DNA of 45,939 bases from Sedimenticola sp. (lineage in GTDB: Bacteria > Pseudomonadota > Gammaproteobacteria > Chromatiales > Chromatiaceae), in the NCBI GenBank assembly GCA_026994195.1, contig JALWRH010000093.1:1-45939 (forward strand). Direction: 5' to 3'. The notes beneath the pieces were generated by a model. That model worked only from the letters and a program-made list of their open reading frames with translations, ran no database searches and was not told the origin of the DNA. Shown here piece after piece: positions 27,645-35,765 of this stretch (positions within the stretch are counted from its first letter, which is position 1; every line of letters starts with the position of its first letter). The position numbers and the translations under genes are program-made.

Positions 27645-27959
27645 TCAAAGGAGTCCCAGCTGCAACTGCGCCTCCTCGGTCATGCGCTCCTGGCTCCAGG
27701 GAGGATCCCAGACCAGCTCAACGCTGGCGTCACTAATGCCTTCTACGGACTTTGCTGCCTGCTCCACTTTCCCGGGCAGGATGCCCGCCACGGGGCAGGC
27801 GGGGGCCGTGAGGGTCATGCGGATGGCGGCCTTGCCTTCATTGTCCACATGGATGTCGTAGATCAGTCCAAGGTCATAGATGTTGACCGGGATTTCCGGG
27901 TCATAGATGTTTTTCAATGCACCGATGATCGCTGACTTCAGCTGCTCTTTGTTGCTCAT
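27645..27959 (-). CDS. sufT: SufT-like (DUF59/MIP18) Fe-S assembly protein
   Basis: The 104-residue protein has the DUF59 signature IYDPEIPVNIYDLGLIY and the LTAPACPVAG loop with the conserved Cys. These proteins help mature Fe-S proteins and are common in SUF operons. The start overlaps the sufD stop (ATGA). It is separated from sufA by 47 bases. Confidence 0.88.
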   Translation of the reverse strand: MSNKEQLKSAIIGALKNIYDPEIPVNIYDLGLIYDIHVDNEGKAAIRMTLTAPACPVAGILPGKVEQAAKSVEGISDASVELVWDPPWSQERMTEEAQLQLGLL

Positions 27960-29242
27960 ATCCGTTCCAGGGCCTGGCGCATTCTGTCAGTGGCCTGCTC
28001 CCTAAGGGAAGGCAGGTGCAGGTGATCAATGATCTCCCCTGCATATCCTTCACATAACATATGTACGGCCTGTTTCTTTTCAATACCCCGGGTGCGCAGG
28101 TAAAAGAGCTGCTGGGGATCGAGCTGGCCCACAGTGGTTCCATGGCTGCACTTTACGTCATCGGCATAGATCTCCAGCTGAGGCTTGGTGTCCACCTCGG
28201 CGTCCCGGGTCAGCAGCAGATTGTCGTTGGTCAGCTGGGCATCCGTACCCTGTGCAATCTGTTCCACCAGGATGCGTCCGTCGAATACCGCGCGTCCTTT
28301 GCCGTGCAACAGGCCTTTGAACTGTTCCCGGCTTTGGCAGGCGGGGCGGTCATGATGCACATCCAGGTGGAAATCGCTGAGTTGTCCGTCACCGACCAAG
28401 TATAGCCCCCGCAGGTCACAGCGGGCATCGGTTGCCCTGAACCCTGTTTTGTATTCGGTTCGCGCCCAATGGGCGCCAAAGGACAGGGTAATGCCGTGAT
28501 AATAGCTGCCGCTGTCCTGTTCCAGATACAGTTGACTCAGATGCCAGGCCGTACTGGCTTCATCCTGTACACGGTAGTGGGAAAGCCTGGATCCGGCGTC
28601 CAGTTGAAGTTCGGTGATGCCGTTGTGGAAATAGCCCCTGCCTTGGCCGGGAAGGTAATGTTCCACCAGGGTCAGGCTGGCCTGTTTTCCCACCAGAATC
28701 AGGTTGCGCGGCTGGGCCAGCTGGGGGGTGTCTGCTGCGCTGTTCAGGTAAAAGACTTCCACCGGGTCTTGCAGCACCAGGCCATCCGGTATTTCCAGGA
28801 ACAGGCCGTCATTCAATAATGCCGTATTCAGGGCGGTAAAAAGATTTTCCCCGGCATTGGCCAGCTGGCCAAGCTGCTTCCTGACCGAATCCTGATCCAA
28901 GTGTTCGCGCAGGCTGCCAATCCGGATTTCCGGGGGCAGGCCATCTGTATGGGACAGGCTTTCACTGTACCAGCCGTCGACGAATACCAGCTTGTAAGGG
29001 CTGATGCCCGCCGGGACAACCTGCCCGCTTATATCCGGCGCCTGCACCACGGGGGTGAAAGAAGCTTTGAGCAGGGTTTCCACGCGGCTGTAGCGCCAGG
29101 TCTCAAGTTTGCGCCGGGGCTGGGGTAGGGTGGCGGCCTGATCGCTGGCCTGCCGGCGCAGAGCCTGCACCCAGTCTACCGGAGCCGGCATGCTGTCCCG
29201 GGAAAGGAGATCCAGCACCCAGTTGCTGCCTGATGCGTTCAT
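27956..29242 (-). CDS. sufD: SufD, Fe-S scaffold subunit
   Basis: The 428-residue beta-helix protein partners with SufB and SufC in the SufBCD scaffold. The C-terminal block [27 protein letters not shown] carries the conserved His and Cys region. The N-terminal region (about 1-110) is divergent, as is typical. Both ends overlap neighbours by 4 bases. It corresponds to a full-length protein. Confidence 0.95.
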   Translation of the reverse strand: MNASGSNWVLDLLSRDSMPAPVDWVQALRRQASDQAATLPQPRRKLETWRYSRVETLLKASFTPVVQAPDISGQVVPAGISPYKLVFVDGWYSESLSHTDGLPPEIRIGSLREHLDQDSVRKQLGQLANAGENLFTALNTALLNDGLFLEIPDGLVLQDPVEVFYLNSAADTPQLAQPRNLILVGKQASLTLVEHYLPGQGRGYFHNGITELQLDAGSRLSHYRVQDEASTAWHLSQLYLEQDSGSYYHGITLSFGAHWARTEYKTGFRATDARCDLRGLYLVGDGQLSDFHLDVHHDRPACQSREQFKGLLHGKGRAVFDGRILVEQIAQGTDAQLTNDNLLLTRDAEVDTKPQLEIYADDVKCSHGTTVGQLDPQQLFYLRTRGIEKKQAVHMLCEGYAGEIIDHLHLPSLREQATDRMRQALERI

Positions 29243-29991
29243 GCTGCGTCCTCCTCCAGCACCCAGGCGTAGCCTTTTTCTTCCAGTGCCAGGGCCAGTT
29301 CCTTGCCTCCGGAGCGGATGATGCGGCCGTCCGCCAGCACATGGACGAAATCCGGCTCGATGTAGTCCAGCAGGCGCTGGTAATGGGTGATCATGATGAT
29401 AGAGCGTTCCGGGCTGCGCAGCAGGTTCACGCCTTCGGCCACAATGCGCAGGGCGTCGATATCCAGGCCTGAATCTGTTTCGTCCAGAATGGCCAGCTTG
29501 GGTTCCAGCATAGCCATCTGCAGAATCTCATTGCGCTTTTTTTCGCCCCCGGAAAAACCGGCATTGACACTGCGCTTGAGCAGCTTGTCGTCCAGCTCGA
29601 CCGTGGCGGCTTTTTCCCGCACCAGCTTCATGAAGGCCACAGCATCCAGCTCTTCTTCGCCCCTTGCCTTGCGTATGGCATTGAGAGACTCGCGCAGGAA
29701 ATTCATGTTGTTCACGCCCGGCAGCTCCACGGGATACTGCATGGCAAGAAAAATACCGGCCCAGGCCCGTTCTTCCGGACTCATGTCCAGCAGGTTTCGG
29801 CCTTCAAACAATATCTCGCCTGCCGTGACTTCATAGCCTTCGCGTCCCGCCAGTACATAGGACAGAGTGCTTTTCCCCGAACCGTTGGGTCCCATGATGG
29901 CGTGAACCTCTCCTCTACCGATTTCAAGGTTCAGGCCTTTGAGGATTTCCTTGCCATCCACATTGACATGCAGGTTGTTGATGCTGAGCAT
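29239..29991 (-). CDS. sufC: SufC, Fe-S assembly ATPase
   Basis: The 250-residue ABC-type ATPase drives conformational change in the SufBCD scaffold. Motifs are Walker [10 protein letters not shown], signature [14 protein letters not shown] and Walker [15 protein letters not shown]. It is soluble, as expected. It is separated from sufB by 136 bp containing a REP-like element. Confidence 0.97.
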   Translation of the reverse strand: MLSINNLHVNVDGKEILKGLNLEIGRGEVHAIMGPNGSGKSTLSYVLAGREGYEVTAGEILFEGRNLLDMSPEERAWAGIFLAMQYPVELPGVNNMNFLRESLNAIRKARGEEELDAVAFMKLVREKAATVELDDKLLKRSVNAGFSGGEKKRNEILQMAMLEPKLAILDETDSGLDIDALRIVAEGVNLLRSPERSIIMITHYQRLLDYIEPDFVHVLADGRIIRSGGKELALALEEKGYAWVLEEDAA

Positions 29992-30024
29992 TATATTGTC
30001 ACTCCAATATGCTGAAATTTAGAA

Positions 30025-30102
30025 TGTAGGCCGGACTTGAGTCCAGCGACTGCCAGGTTCTCGCAGCAATCCCGCCTCTGTCGGGCCCAAGCCCGACCTA
30101 CA
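30025..30102. repeat. REP-like inverted repeat between sufB and sufC
   Basis: Imperfect outer arms beginning TGTAGGCCGGACTTGAG (30025 on) and ending GCCCGACCTACA (30102) enclose a perfect inner hairpin GTCGGGC-CCAA-GCCCGAC (30080-30097). Repetitive extragenic elements with TGTAGGTCGGGC ends are common in Gammaproteobacteria. It may stabilise or attenuate the suf mRNA. It carries no gene. Confidence 0.6.
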
Positions 30103-30127
30103 GGCGTTGCTCGTCTGTTTCTGTACA

Positions 30128-31576
30128 TCATCCAACGGCTCCCTCCAGGGTGATGTTTAGCAGCTTGCGTGCTTCCACGGCAAACTCCATGGGCAATTCA
30201 TTGAAGACTTCCTTGCAGAAGCCGTTGACGATCATGGAAACGGCGTCTTCTTCTTTCAGGCCACGCTGGCGGCAATAGAAAAGTTGATCCTCGCTGATCT
30301 TGGAGGTGGTGGCCTCGTGCTCTACTTTAGCCGAGGGGTTGCGCACTTCGATGTAGGGGAAGGTATGGGCACCGCACTGGTCGCCAATGAGCAGGGAGTC
30401 ACACTGGGTGTGGTTGCGCGCATTCTCTGCTTTGATGCCCATGCGCACCAGACCCCGGTAGGCATTCTGGCCATGAGCGGCTGAAATGCCTTTGGAAACG
30501 ATGGTGCTGTGGGTGTTCTTCCCCATGTGGTACATCTTGGTGCCGGTGTCTGCCTGTTGGTGGCCCCGGGTCACGGCTACGGAATAGAATTCACCTACGG
30601 AATCATCCCCGCGCAGGATGCAGCTGGGGTACTTCCAGGTGATGGCGGAACCAGTTTCCACCTGGGTCCAGGAAATGTGCGAACGATCACCTCGGCAGTC
30701 CCCGCGCTTGGTGACGAAGTTGTAAATGCCGCCGACGCCGTTTTCATCTCCGGGATACCAGTTCTGCACCGTGGAGTACTTGATCTTTGCATCTTCCATG
30801 GCGATGAGTTCCACCACGGCCGCGTGGAGCTGGTTTTCATCCCGCATGGGCGCAGTGCAGCCTTCCAGGTAACTGACGAAACTGCCCTTGTCTGCAACGA
30901 TGAGGGTACGCTCGAACTGGCCGGTTTTGGCTTCATTGATACGGAAATAGGTCGATAGTTCCATGGGGCAGCTTACCCCTTCGGGAATATATACGAAGGT
31001 GCCGTCACTGAATACGGCGGCATTGAGGGCCGCGAAGTAGTTGTCCGTGTGAGGCACCACGGAACCTAAATGTTCCCTGACGAGTTCAGGGTGCTCATGG
31101 ACGGCTTCCGATATGGAGCAGAATATCACCCCTACGTCAGCCAGTTGCTGGCGGAAGGTGGTGGCCACGGAAACACTGTCGAAGACCGCGTCCACCGCCA
31201 CACCGGCCAGAGCCTTCTGTTCCTCCAGGGGAATGCCCAGTTTTTCATAGGTAGCCAGTAGTTCCGGATCCACTTCATCCAGGCTCTGCGGGCCGTCACT
31301 GGCTTTTTTTGGGGCGGAAAAGTAGGAAATGGCCTGGAAATCAATGGGATCATAGCGTAAATGTGCCCAATCAGGTTCTTCCATCTCCAGCCAGTGATGA
31401 TAGGCTTTGAGACGGTAGTCCAGCATCCACTCCGGTTCGTTCTTCTTCGCGGAAATGAAGCGTATGGTATCCTCGTCCAGGCCCGGTGGCAGGGTGTCCG
31501 ACGCCACGTTGGAAACGAAACCATGCTCGTAACCGGCTTTCACCAAGTCATTGACCTCATCCTGTTGCGCTTTCAT
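30128..31576 (-). CDS. sufB: SufB, Fe-S scaffold subunit
   Basis: The 482-residue scaffold protein on which clusters form has conserved [42 protein letters not shown] and the C-terminal [21 protein letters not shown]. The Cys in YLEGCTAP is the one reported to accept persulfide in SufB. It is the first gene of the suf operon and lacks a strong ribosome binding site (GGAA only). Confidence 0.96.
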   Translation of the reverse strand: MKAQQDEVNDLVKAGYEHGFVSNVASDTLPPGLDEDTIRFISAKKNEPEWMLDYRLKAYHHWLEMEEPDWAHLRYDPIDFQAISYFSAPKKASDGPQSLDEVDPELLATYEKLGIPLEEQKALAGVAVDAVFDSVSVATTFRQQLADVGVIFCSISEAVHEHPELVREHLGSVVPHTDNYFAALNAAVFSDGTFVYIPEGVSCPMELSTYFRINEAKTGQFERTLIVADKGSFVSYLEGCTAPMRDENQLHAAVVELIAMEDAKIKYSTVQNWYPGDENGVGGIYNFVTKRGDCRGDRSHISWTQVETGSAITWKYPSCILRGDDSVGEFYSVAVTRGHQQADTGTKMYHMGKNTHSTIVSKGISAAHGQNAYRGLVRMGIKAENARNHTQCDSLLIGDQCGAHTFPYIEVRNPSAKVEHEATTSKISEDQLFYCRQRGLKEEDAVSMIVNGFCKEVFNELPMEFAVEARKLLNITLEGAVG

Positions 31577-31596
31577 GTTTTTTCCATCGCCTGATA

Positions 31597-31625
31597 ATAG
31601 TTGAGTAATTTACTATGTTATTATA
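31597..31625 (-). promoter_or_regulatory. Candidate suf promoter -10 and IscR-like operator
   Basis: On the minus strand a perfect TATAAT lies at 31625-31620. A 25-bp site at 31597-31621 overlaps its downstream end and matches the IscR type 1 consensus at about 20 of 25 positions, with symmetric ATAGT (31597-31601) and ACTAT (31612-31616). No well-spaced -35 box is visible. IscR control of suf is known in E. coli; here it is only a sequence match. Confidence 0.4.
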
Positions 31626-31687
31626 GTGGGCGCTTGGGCGATGAAATTCAATACCTGTTTTTGTAATGCTTTTATGTGGAGGAAAAG

Positions 31688-32041
31688 GTGAAAGCACCTC
31701 ATATCAAGTCGGCTATTCCCCGTCGCCGTTACGAGATCGACAACTTCTCTGTGGTAGTGCTGGGTGATATTCAGAGCAATGACCCAGTGAACTACAAATA
31801 CATCATGGCTTTTGTGGATGTCTCGGAAACGCAACCGCTCATGTACATCACCTCAGAGGAGAATCCGCCCAATCAGCGCGACCATGGACGCTACCGAGTG
31901 CGGGTGATCTATGGGGATGATGAACGGGACATGGGATCCGACGAATTTCCCGGTGACCTTGAGCAGTTTACCGAGTATGGCATCCAGCTGGGTGGTCGTC
32001 TGCTACAGCTTATAGAGGAAGAGCCCATACGGTTGTTGTGA
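31688..32041 (+). CDS. Conserved-looking protein of unknown function
   Basis: I chose the GTG at 31688 (MKAPHIKSAIPRRRYEID) because GGAGGA lies at 31678-31683; a GTG at 31676 would put that site inside the gene. The 117-residue product is soluble and acidic with a mixed alpha/beta pattern (FSVVVLGDI, YKYIMAFVDV, QPLMYITSE, YRVRVIYGDDERDMG) and no signal peptide or Cys cluster. It is divergent from suf and shares its upstream region. I do not recognise the family. Confidence 0.65.
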   Translation: MKAPHIKSAIPRRRYEIDNFSVVVLGDIQSNDPVNYKYIMAFVDVSETQPLMYITSEENPPNQRDHGRYRVRVIYGDDERDMGSDEFPGDLEQFTEYGIQLGGRLLQLIEEEPIRLL

Positions 32042-32219
32042 TCTGCGCTGTCAGAGTACGAGGCAACCGGTTTTCCAGCCATTGTTCAGGGATCTTCTAT
32101 ACTTGGCTGTATATCCGGTGCAATGCGAGCATCAGGGAATGTTGGCAAGTCTGGGAGAGATTTTCTGCAACGATATCCTTGCATCGGAGACTGTAATTCT
32201 CACTCAAGGAGGTATTCAG

Positions 32220-33887
32220 GTGGAGATGGGAGCCGATAGCACGCACTTTTCTGCGGTAGAAGAGTTCTTACAGTGTGCGTCGCGCTGCATGGGTATCGAT
32301 GTTCTGTTGCAGTATATGCTGGATATTCTAAAAAAACATGATCTGGCTCGTCAGGTCATGATAGTCCTAGCGAATGGTTCTGAGCCCGACTCCCGTCTTT
32401 GGGTGGGACATGGCCTGGAACAACCCGTACTGAAAGACCTTTTGGAAAAGACATCTTCGTTCATGAACAGCAACTCGGGCAATGTCTTTTCCTTTCCTGG
32501 GGCACTGGATAAGGTATTCATTCATACGGAAGGGGAACAAGGGATAAGAATAGGCCTGTTTGCGGTCTTTCCCGGGGAGAGCAGTGGGGAAAAGCCGTTC
32601 TGGGAACGTTCGCTACGGGTGCTGGTGAGTATTCTTGGCATGGCGGTGACCCGGATGCAGCCCCGTGCGGAAGAGTTTGAACGGCTGCAGTATATTGTTC
32701 AGATCAAACAGCAGTGGGAAGCTACCGTTGACAATTTGCCTGACCTGATCTGCCTGCTCGATGAGCAAGGCAGAGTTGTTCGCACCAACCGGACCCTGGA
32801 GCGGTGGGGGCTTGGAAGTGTCCTCACCGTGAGGGGAAAGAGTATTCACGAGGTATTGCATCCAGGATGCAATGATCCTGGATGTGTCCTGCAGGATCAA
32901 TGGAATGAGATCTGGCGGGCTTCAGACAGGTCCAGGTTCGAAATCTGCGAGTTCTTTGATCACCATGGCCAGCGGGATCTGCGCTTGTCTGTCAGGCGTA
33001 GCGATTGCGATAAACGCTCCCCTGATGAATTCGAATACTATTCCGTGTTGATCGCGGAAGATGTCAGTGAACAGAAATGGGAGGAACATCTGGTCACGGA
33101 TTACAGTGAGGAACTCTATCGCCAACTGCAGATGCAGGCTTCGGAACTGGTCTCCATGAGCGGTGATCTGAATGGTGAGAGATTGCACCAGAAGCGCATG
33201 AAGAAGATTCTGAAGAAATCTGAAGAAATGCGAAAAACATTGTCCGCCAGATTGCTGACGGCGCAGGAAGAAGAGCGCAAGCGCATTGCCGCGGAACTGC
33301 ATGACGGCATCGGGCAAAGCATCAGTGCCGCCAAATTCCGTCTGGAGCAGGTGTTGATGCGTATGGGTCAGACAGAAGCGCCCCCCGCCATTGAGGAGTT
33401 GCAGAATACCGTGGATCATCTCCATCATACGGTGGAAGATCTACGGCGTATGTCCATGGGCTTGCGTCCTTCCATGCTCGATGACCTGGGTCTGCTGCCC
33501 ACCCTTCGCTGGTTGTGCCGGGAATACCAGGCGAGTTTTGCTCACATCAAACTGGATACAGATTTTGATATCGATGAAACAACGCTGTCGAAGGATCAGA
33601 TAAACATGATCTTCCGTATCGTTCAGGAAGGCATGAACAATGCTTCCAAACATGCGTTTGCCAACAGGCTGATGGTACGTCTGATTGCCAAAGCAGGGGA
33701 GACCACACTTGAAATCGAGGATGATGGCCTGGGATTTGACTTGAAAAGTGAAAAAATTGGAGAAGGTTTTGGTCTGAGCAGCATGCGTGAGCGTGCCATG
33801 CTGACGGGAGGCAGCATGACCATAGATTCCATGCCTGGAAAGGGAACCCGGCTCAGGGTTGCCTGGAAAAAAACGAATGAACTCTGA
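32220..33887 (+). CDS. NarX/NreB-type sensor histidine kinase (HisKA_3)
   Basis: I start at the GTG at 32220 because AAGGAGGT (32206-32213) lies 6 bases upstream; the open frame reaches back to a TTG at 32082 and an ATG at 32139. The 555-residue product has no membrane helix. A GAF-like N-terminal region, a PAS-like domain (about 160-285) with HPGCNDPGC (H214, C217, C222), a coiled coil, a HisKA_3 helix with H361 (AAELHDGIGQS) and an ATPase domain (DDGLGFDLKS, GFGLSSMRERA) follow. It is probably a cytoplasmic redox or ligand sensor. Its likely partner is the convergent regulator at 33902. Confidence 0.88.
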   Translation: MEMGADSTHFSAVEEFLQCASRCMGIDVLLQYMLDILKKHDLARQVMIVLANGSEPDSRLWVGHGLEQPVLKDLLEKTSSFMNSNSGNVFSFPGALDKVFIHTEGEQGIRIGLFAVFPGESSGEKPFWERSLRVLVSILGMAVTRMQPRAEEFERLQYIVQIKQQWEATVDNLPDLICLLDEQGRVVRTNRTLERWGLGSVLTVRGKSIHEVLHPGCNDPGCVLQDQWNEIWRASDRSRFEICEFFDHHGQRDLRLSVRRSDCDKRSPDEFEYYSVLIAEDVSEQKWEEHLVTDYSEELYRQLQMQASELVSMSGDLNGERLHQKRMKKILKKSEEMRKTLSARLLTAQEEERKRIAAELHDGIGQSISAAKFRLEQVLMRMGQTEAPPAIEELQNTVDHLHHTVEDLRRMSMGLRPSMLDDLGLLPTLRWLCREYQASFAHIKLDTDFDIDETTLSKDQINMIFRIVQEGMNNASKHAFANRLMVRLIAKAGETTLEIEDDGLGFDLKSEKIGEGFGLSSMRERAMLTGGSMTIDSMPGKGTRLRVAWKKTNEL

Positions 33888-33901
33888 AGCTCATGACAGG
33901 G

Positions 33902-34558
33902 TCAGCTCATCAATCCGTTTTCTATGGCATAAGTGGTGAGCGCAGAAGCATTGTGCAGATCCAGTTTTTTCATGAGATTGGAACGGTGCTTCTCAATAGT
34001 TTTCACGCTCAGTGACAGACTGTCTGCAATGTCCCGGTTCTTGTTGCCTTCAGCAATCAGTTTGATGACCTGTCGCTCCCGATGGGTGAGTATATCCCAG
34101 GAGTAGTGAGAATCAGAATCCCCGACAGATGTCTTGCCGAGAAAACCGGCAACGACCCGGTTGCATATGCCCGGGCTGAGAAAAATCTTGCCTTTGACCA
34201 CACTGTAGATAGCGTTCAGCAGTTCCTGATGGCTGTCATCTTTGAGTACATAGCCATCTGCCTTGGCATTGAGGGTGGCGCAGACATACTCGTCTGACTT
34301 GTGTACGGTCAGGGCGATAATCCTGATGTCGGGGTGACGTTTCTTGATCAGGCTGATCGCTTCTGTGCCATTGATATGGGGCATGGACAGATCCATCAGG
34401 ACCACCTGGGGTTGCAGTTCCCGGATCTTCAGTACGGCTTCCTTGCCATCCTCTGCTTCTCCAACGATTTCCAAATGATCGTCTGCCGAAAGCAATGCCT
34501 TGAGGCCTTCACGCAGGATGGTATGGTCTTCTGCAATAAACACTTTTATTGGTGTCAT
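33902..34558 (-). CDS. NarL/LuxR-family response regulator
   Basis: The 218-residue regulator starts at the ATG at 34558 behind GGGGGGAA. The receiver domain has D11, phospho-acceptor D56 (LMDLSMP) and the Lys in YVLKDD. The C-terminal LuxR-type helix-turn-helix is LTHRERQVIKLIAEGNKNRDIA followed by LSVKTIEKHRSNLMKKL. It is transcribed towards the kinase gene, 14 bases apart. HisKA_3 kinases partner with this type of regulator, so they probably form a pair. Confidence 0.93.
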   Translation of the reverse strand: MTPIKVFIAEDHTILREGLKALLSADDHLEIVGEAEDGKEAVLKIRELQPQVVLMDLSMPHINGTEAISLIKKRHPDIRIIALTVHKSDEYVCATLNAKADGYVLKDDSHQELLNAIYSVVKGKIFLSPGICNRVVAGFLGKTSVGDSDSHYSWDILTHRERQVIKLIAEGNKNRDIADSLSLSVKTIEKHRSNLMKKLDLHNASALTTYAIENGLMS

Positions 34559-34910
34559 CGGTTCCCCCCATATGAGATGTCTCTGTGTCGTCAATCAGTA
34601 TTCTGGCAAGAGAGCCTTCGCCTCGGTGTTTTTATGCTTTGTCCGTGGCTATTGATTTTCAGTATAGAACATATCTGCACCCATGTTGTAACTATGGGAA
34701 ATGGACTACATTAACGCCAGGTTAAATATGGGGTGTTTTGCCTACAGCCTTCCTCGTGAATTGCTAGTATTCTTAGGAAGAACAGCAGATTGGCACGCAG
34801 GACGAAGCATGCGGTTTCGGGGTGCTGCCTGCAGTGACGCATGGATTGCCCTGTGAGTTTCCTTGTAGAGGATGGGGACAATACTGCTAATTTTGTCAAG
34901 GTACCGGAAT
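34559..34910. other. Divergent intergenic region between two regulators
   Basis: 352 bp between the NarL-like gene (minus) and the stand-alone receiver gene (plus). It should contain the promoters of both. I find no convincing -35/-10 pair, repeat or small gene; short open frames here lack ribosome binding sites and family resemblance. Confidence 0.6.
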
Positions 34911-35306
34911 ATGCTCAGTCAGTCATCAGGCAGCGTTTTTACTGCGCTCATCGTTGAAGACAATGCGGAATTCAGTGCAGTTCTCAGTAGCATGTTGCAG
35001 GAAAACTTTCCCAAAATACAGATTGAATCCGTGCTGGATGGAGAGCGCGCAGAAGAAAAAGTCGCGGTATGTGAACCGGATGTCATACTCATGGACGTCC
35101 GTTTACCCGGTATCAATGGTATTGCGCTTACCCGAAATCTGAAACAACGCGGTGTGGAATCCCGTATCCTCGTACTATCCACCTATGATCTGGAGGAGTA
35201 TCGACATGCAGCCATTATCAACGGGGCGGAATGTTTCCTTTGCAAGGGCGACCCTTTTTTTACTGAATCTGTGCTGTCCCGTGTCAAACAAGCCTGCCTT
35301 TCTTGA
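34911..35306 (+). CDS. Stand-alone receiver domain protein
   Basis: The 131-residue product is a CheY-like receiver with no output domain. Phosphorylation residues are intact: E16/D17 in LIVEDNA, D62 (LMDVRLPG), S90 and K112 (FLCKGDP). I start at the ATG at 34911; an in-frame ATG at 34872 would add 13 residues. It could relay or sink phosphate from the NarX-like kinase or from a kinase elsewhere. It is 459 bp upstream of the oxidase cluster. Confidence 0.85.
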   Translation: MLSQSSGSVFTALIVEDNAEFSAVLSSMLQENFPKIQIESVLDGERAEEKVAVCEPDVILMDVRLPGINGIALTRNLKQRGVESRILVLSTYDLEEYRHAAIINGAECFLCKGDPFFTESVLSRVKQACLS

Positions 35307-35765
35307 TTAAGCATTCCTCTGCTTGCTGAGAACCCCAACAGGTTCTTTCAATCTTTCTGCATGAATCCACACAACCACAGCTGCTCATCAAACCATTCCT
35401 GATTCCCTCTGAGTGCTGGTCGTAGTAGTCCGGCACCGCCATGGCCATTCTTACCACCCTTTTCTGCCTATACAGGATTTTTCCCCTGTAAATGGGGGTT
35501 GTACCTACCTGTATTCAGCCCGTGATTTCCTACGCTTATACACAGGATGAAGCGACCTAGTCGTGAACATGGTTGACCAGGGAAAGGATGCATCTATACC
35601 AGAAAGGGGTATTTACCTTTATTGGAACAGGAAGATATGTCTGGCTGAAAACACTGCCACTTGAGGTGTCAGAACCTGCCAATGGTATGTGTGAAACGGT
35701 CACACTGAACCTGCAGTTGCAGTGCTTTTGTACTGAACACGCTGCATGATGGTGAGGGAGCAGAA
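35307..35765. other. Long intergenic region upstream of the oxidase cluster
   Basis: 459 bp without a credible gene. It contains a possible promoter (see 35573-35600), an inverted repeat ATACC-N7-GGTAT (35596-35612) and a loose hairpin around 35473-35491 (TACAGG with CCTGTA). The minus-strand open frames here have no ribosome binding site and cross into the scaffold gene. It probably holds the control region of the cluster. Confidence 0.55.
35573..35600 (+). promoter_or_regulatory. Possible promoter of the oxidase cluster
   Basis: TTGACC (35573-35578), a 16-bp spacer and TATACC (35595-35600) lie about 165 bp before the scaffold start. AGGGGTA at 35605-35611, a perfect NarL heptamer (TACYYMT) on the minus strand, lies at the predicted start point. 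Weak evidence. Confidence 0.35.

Noticed and set aside
32082-32219. Upstream extension of the NarX-like kinase to TTG 32082 or ATG 32139.
   Set aside because: AAGGAGGT at 32206-32213 points to GTG 32220, and the extension shows no domain pattern. A longer form cannot be fully excluded.
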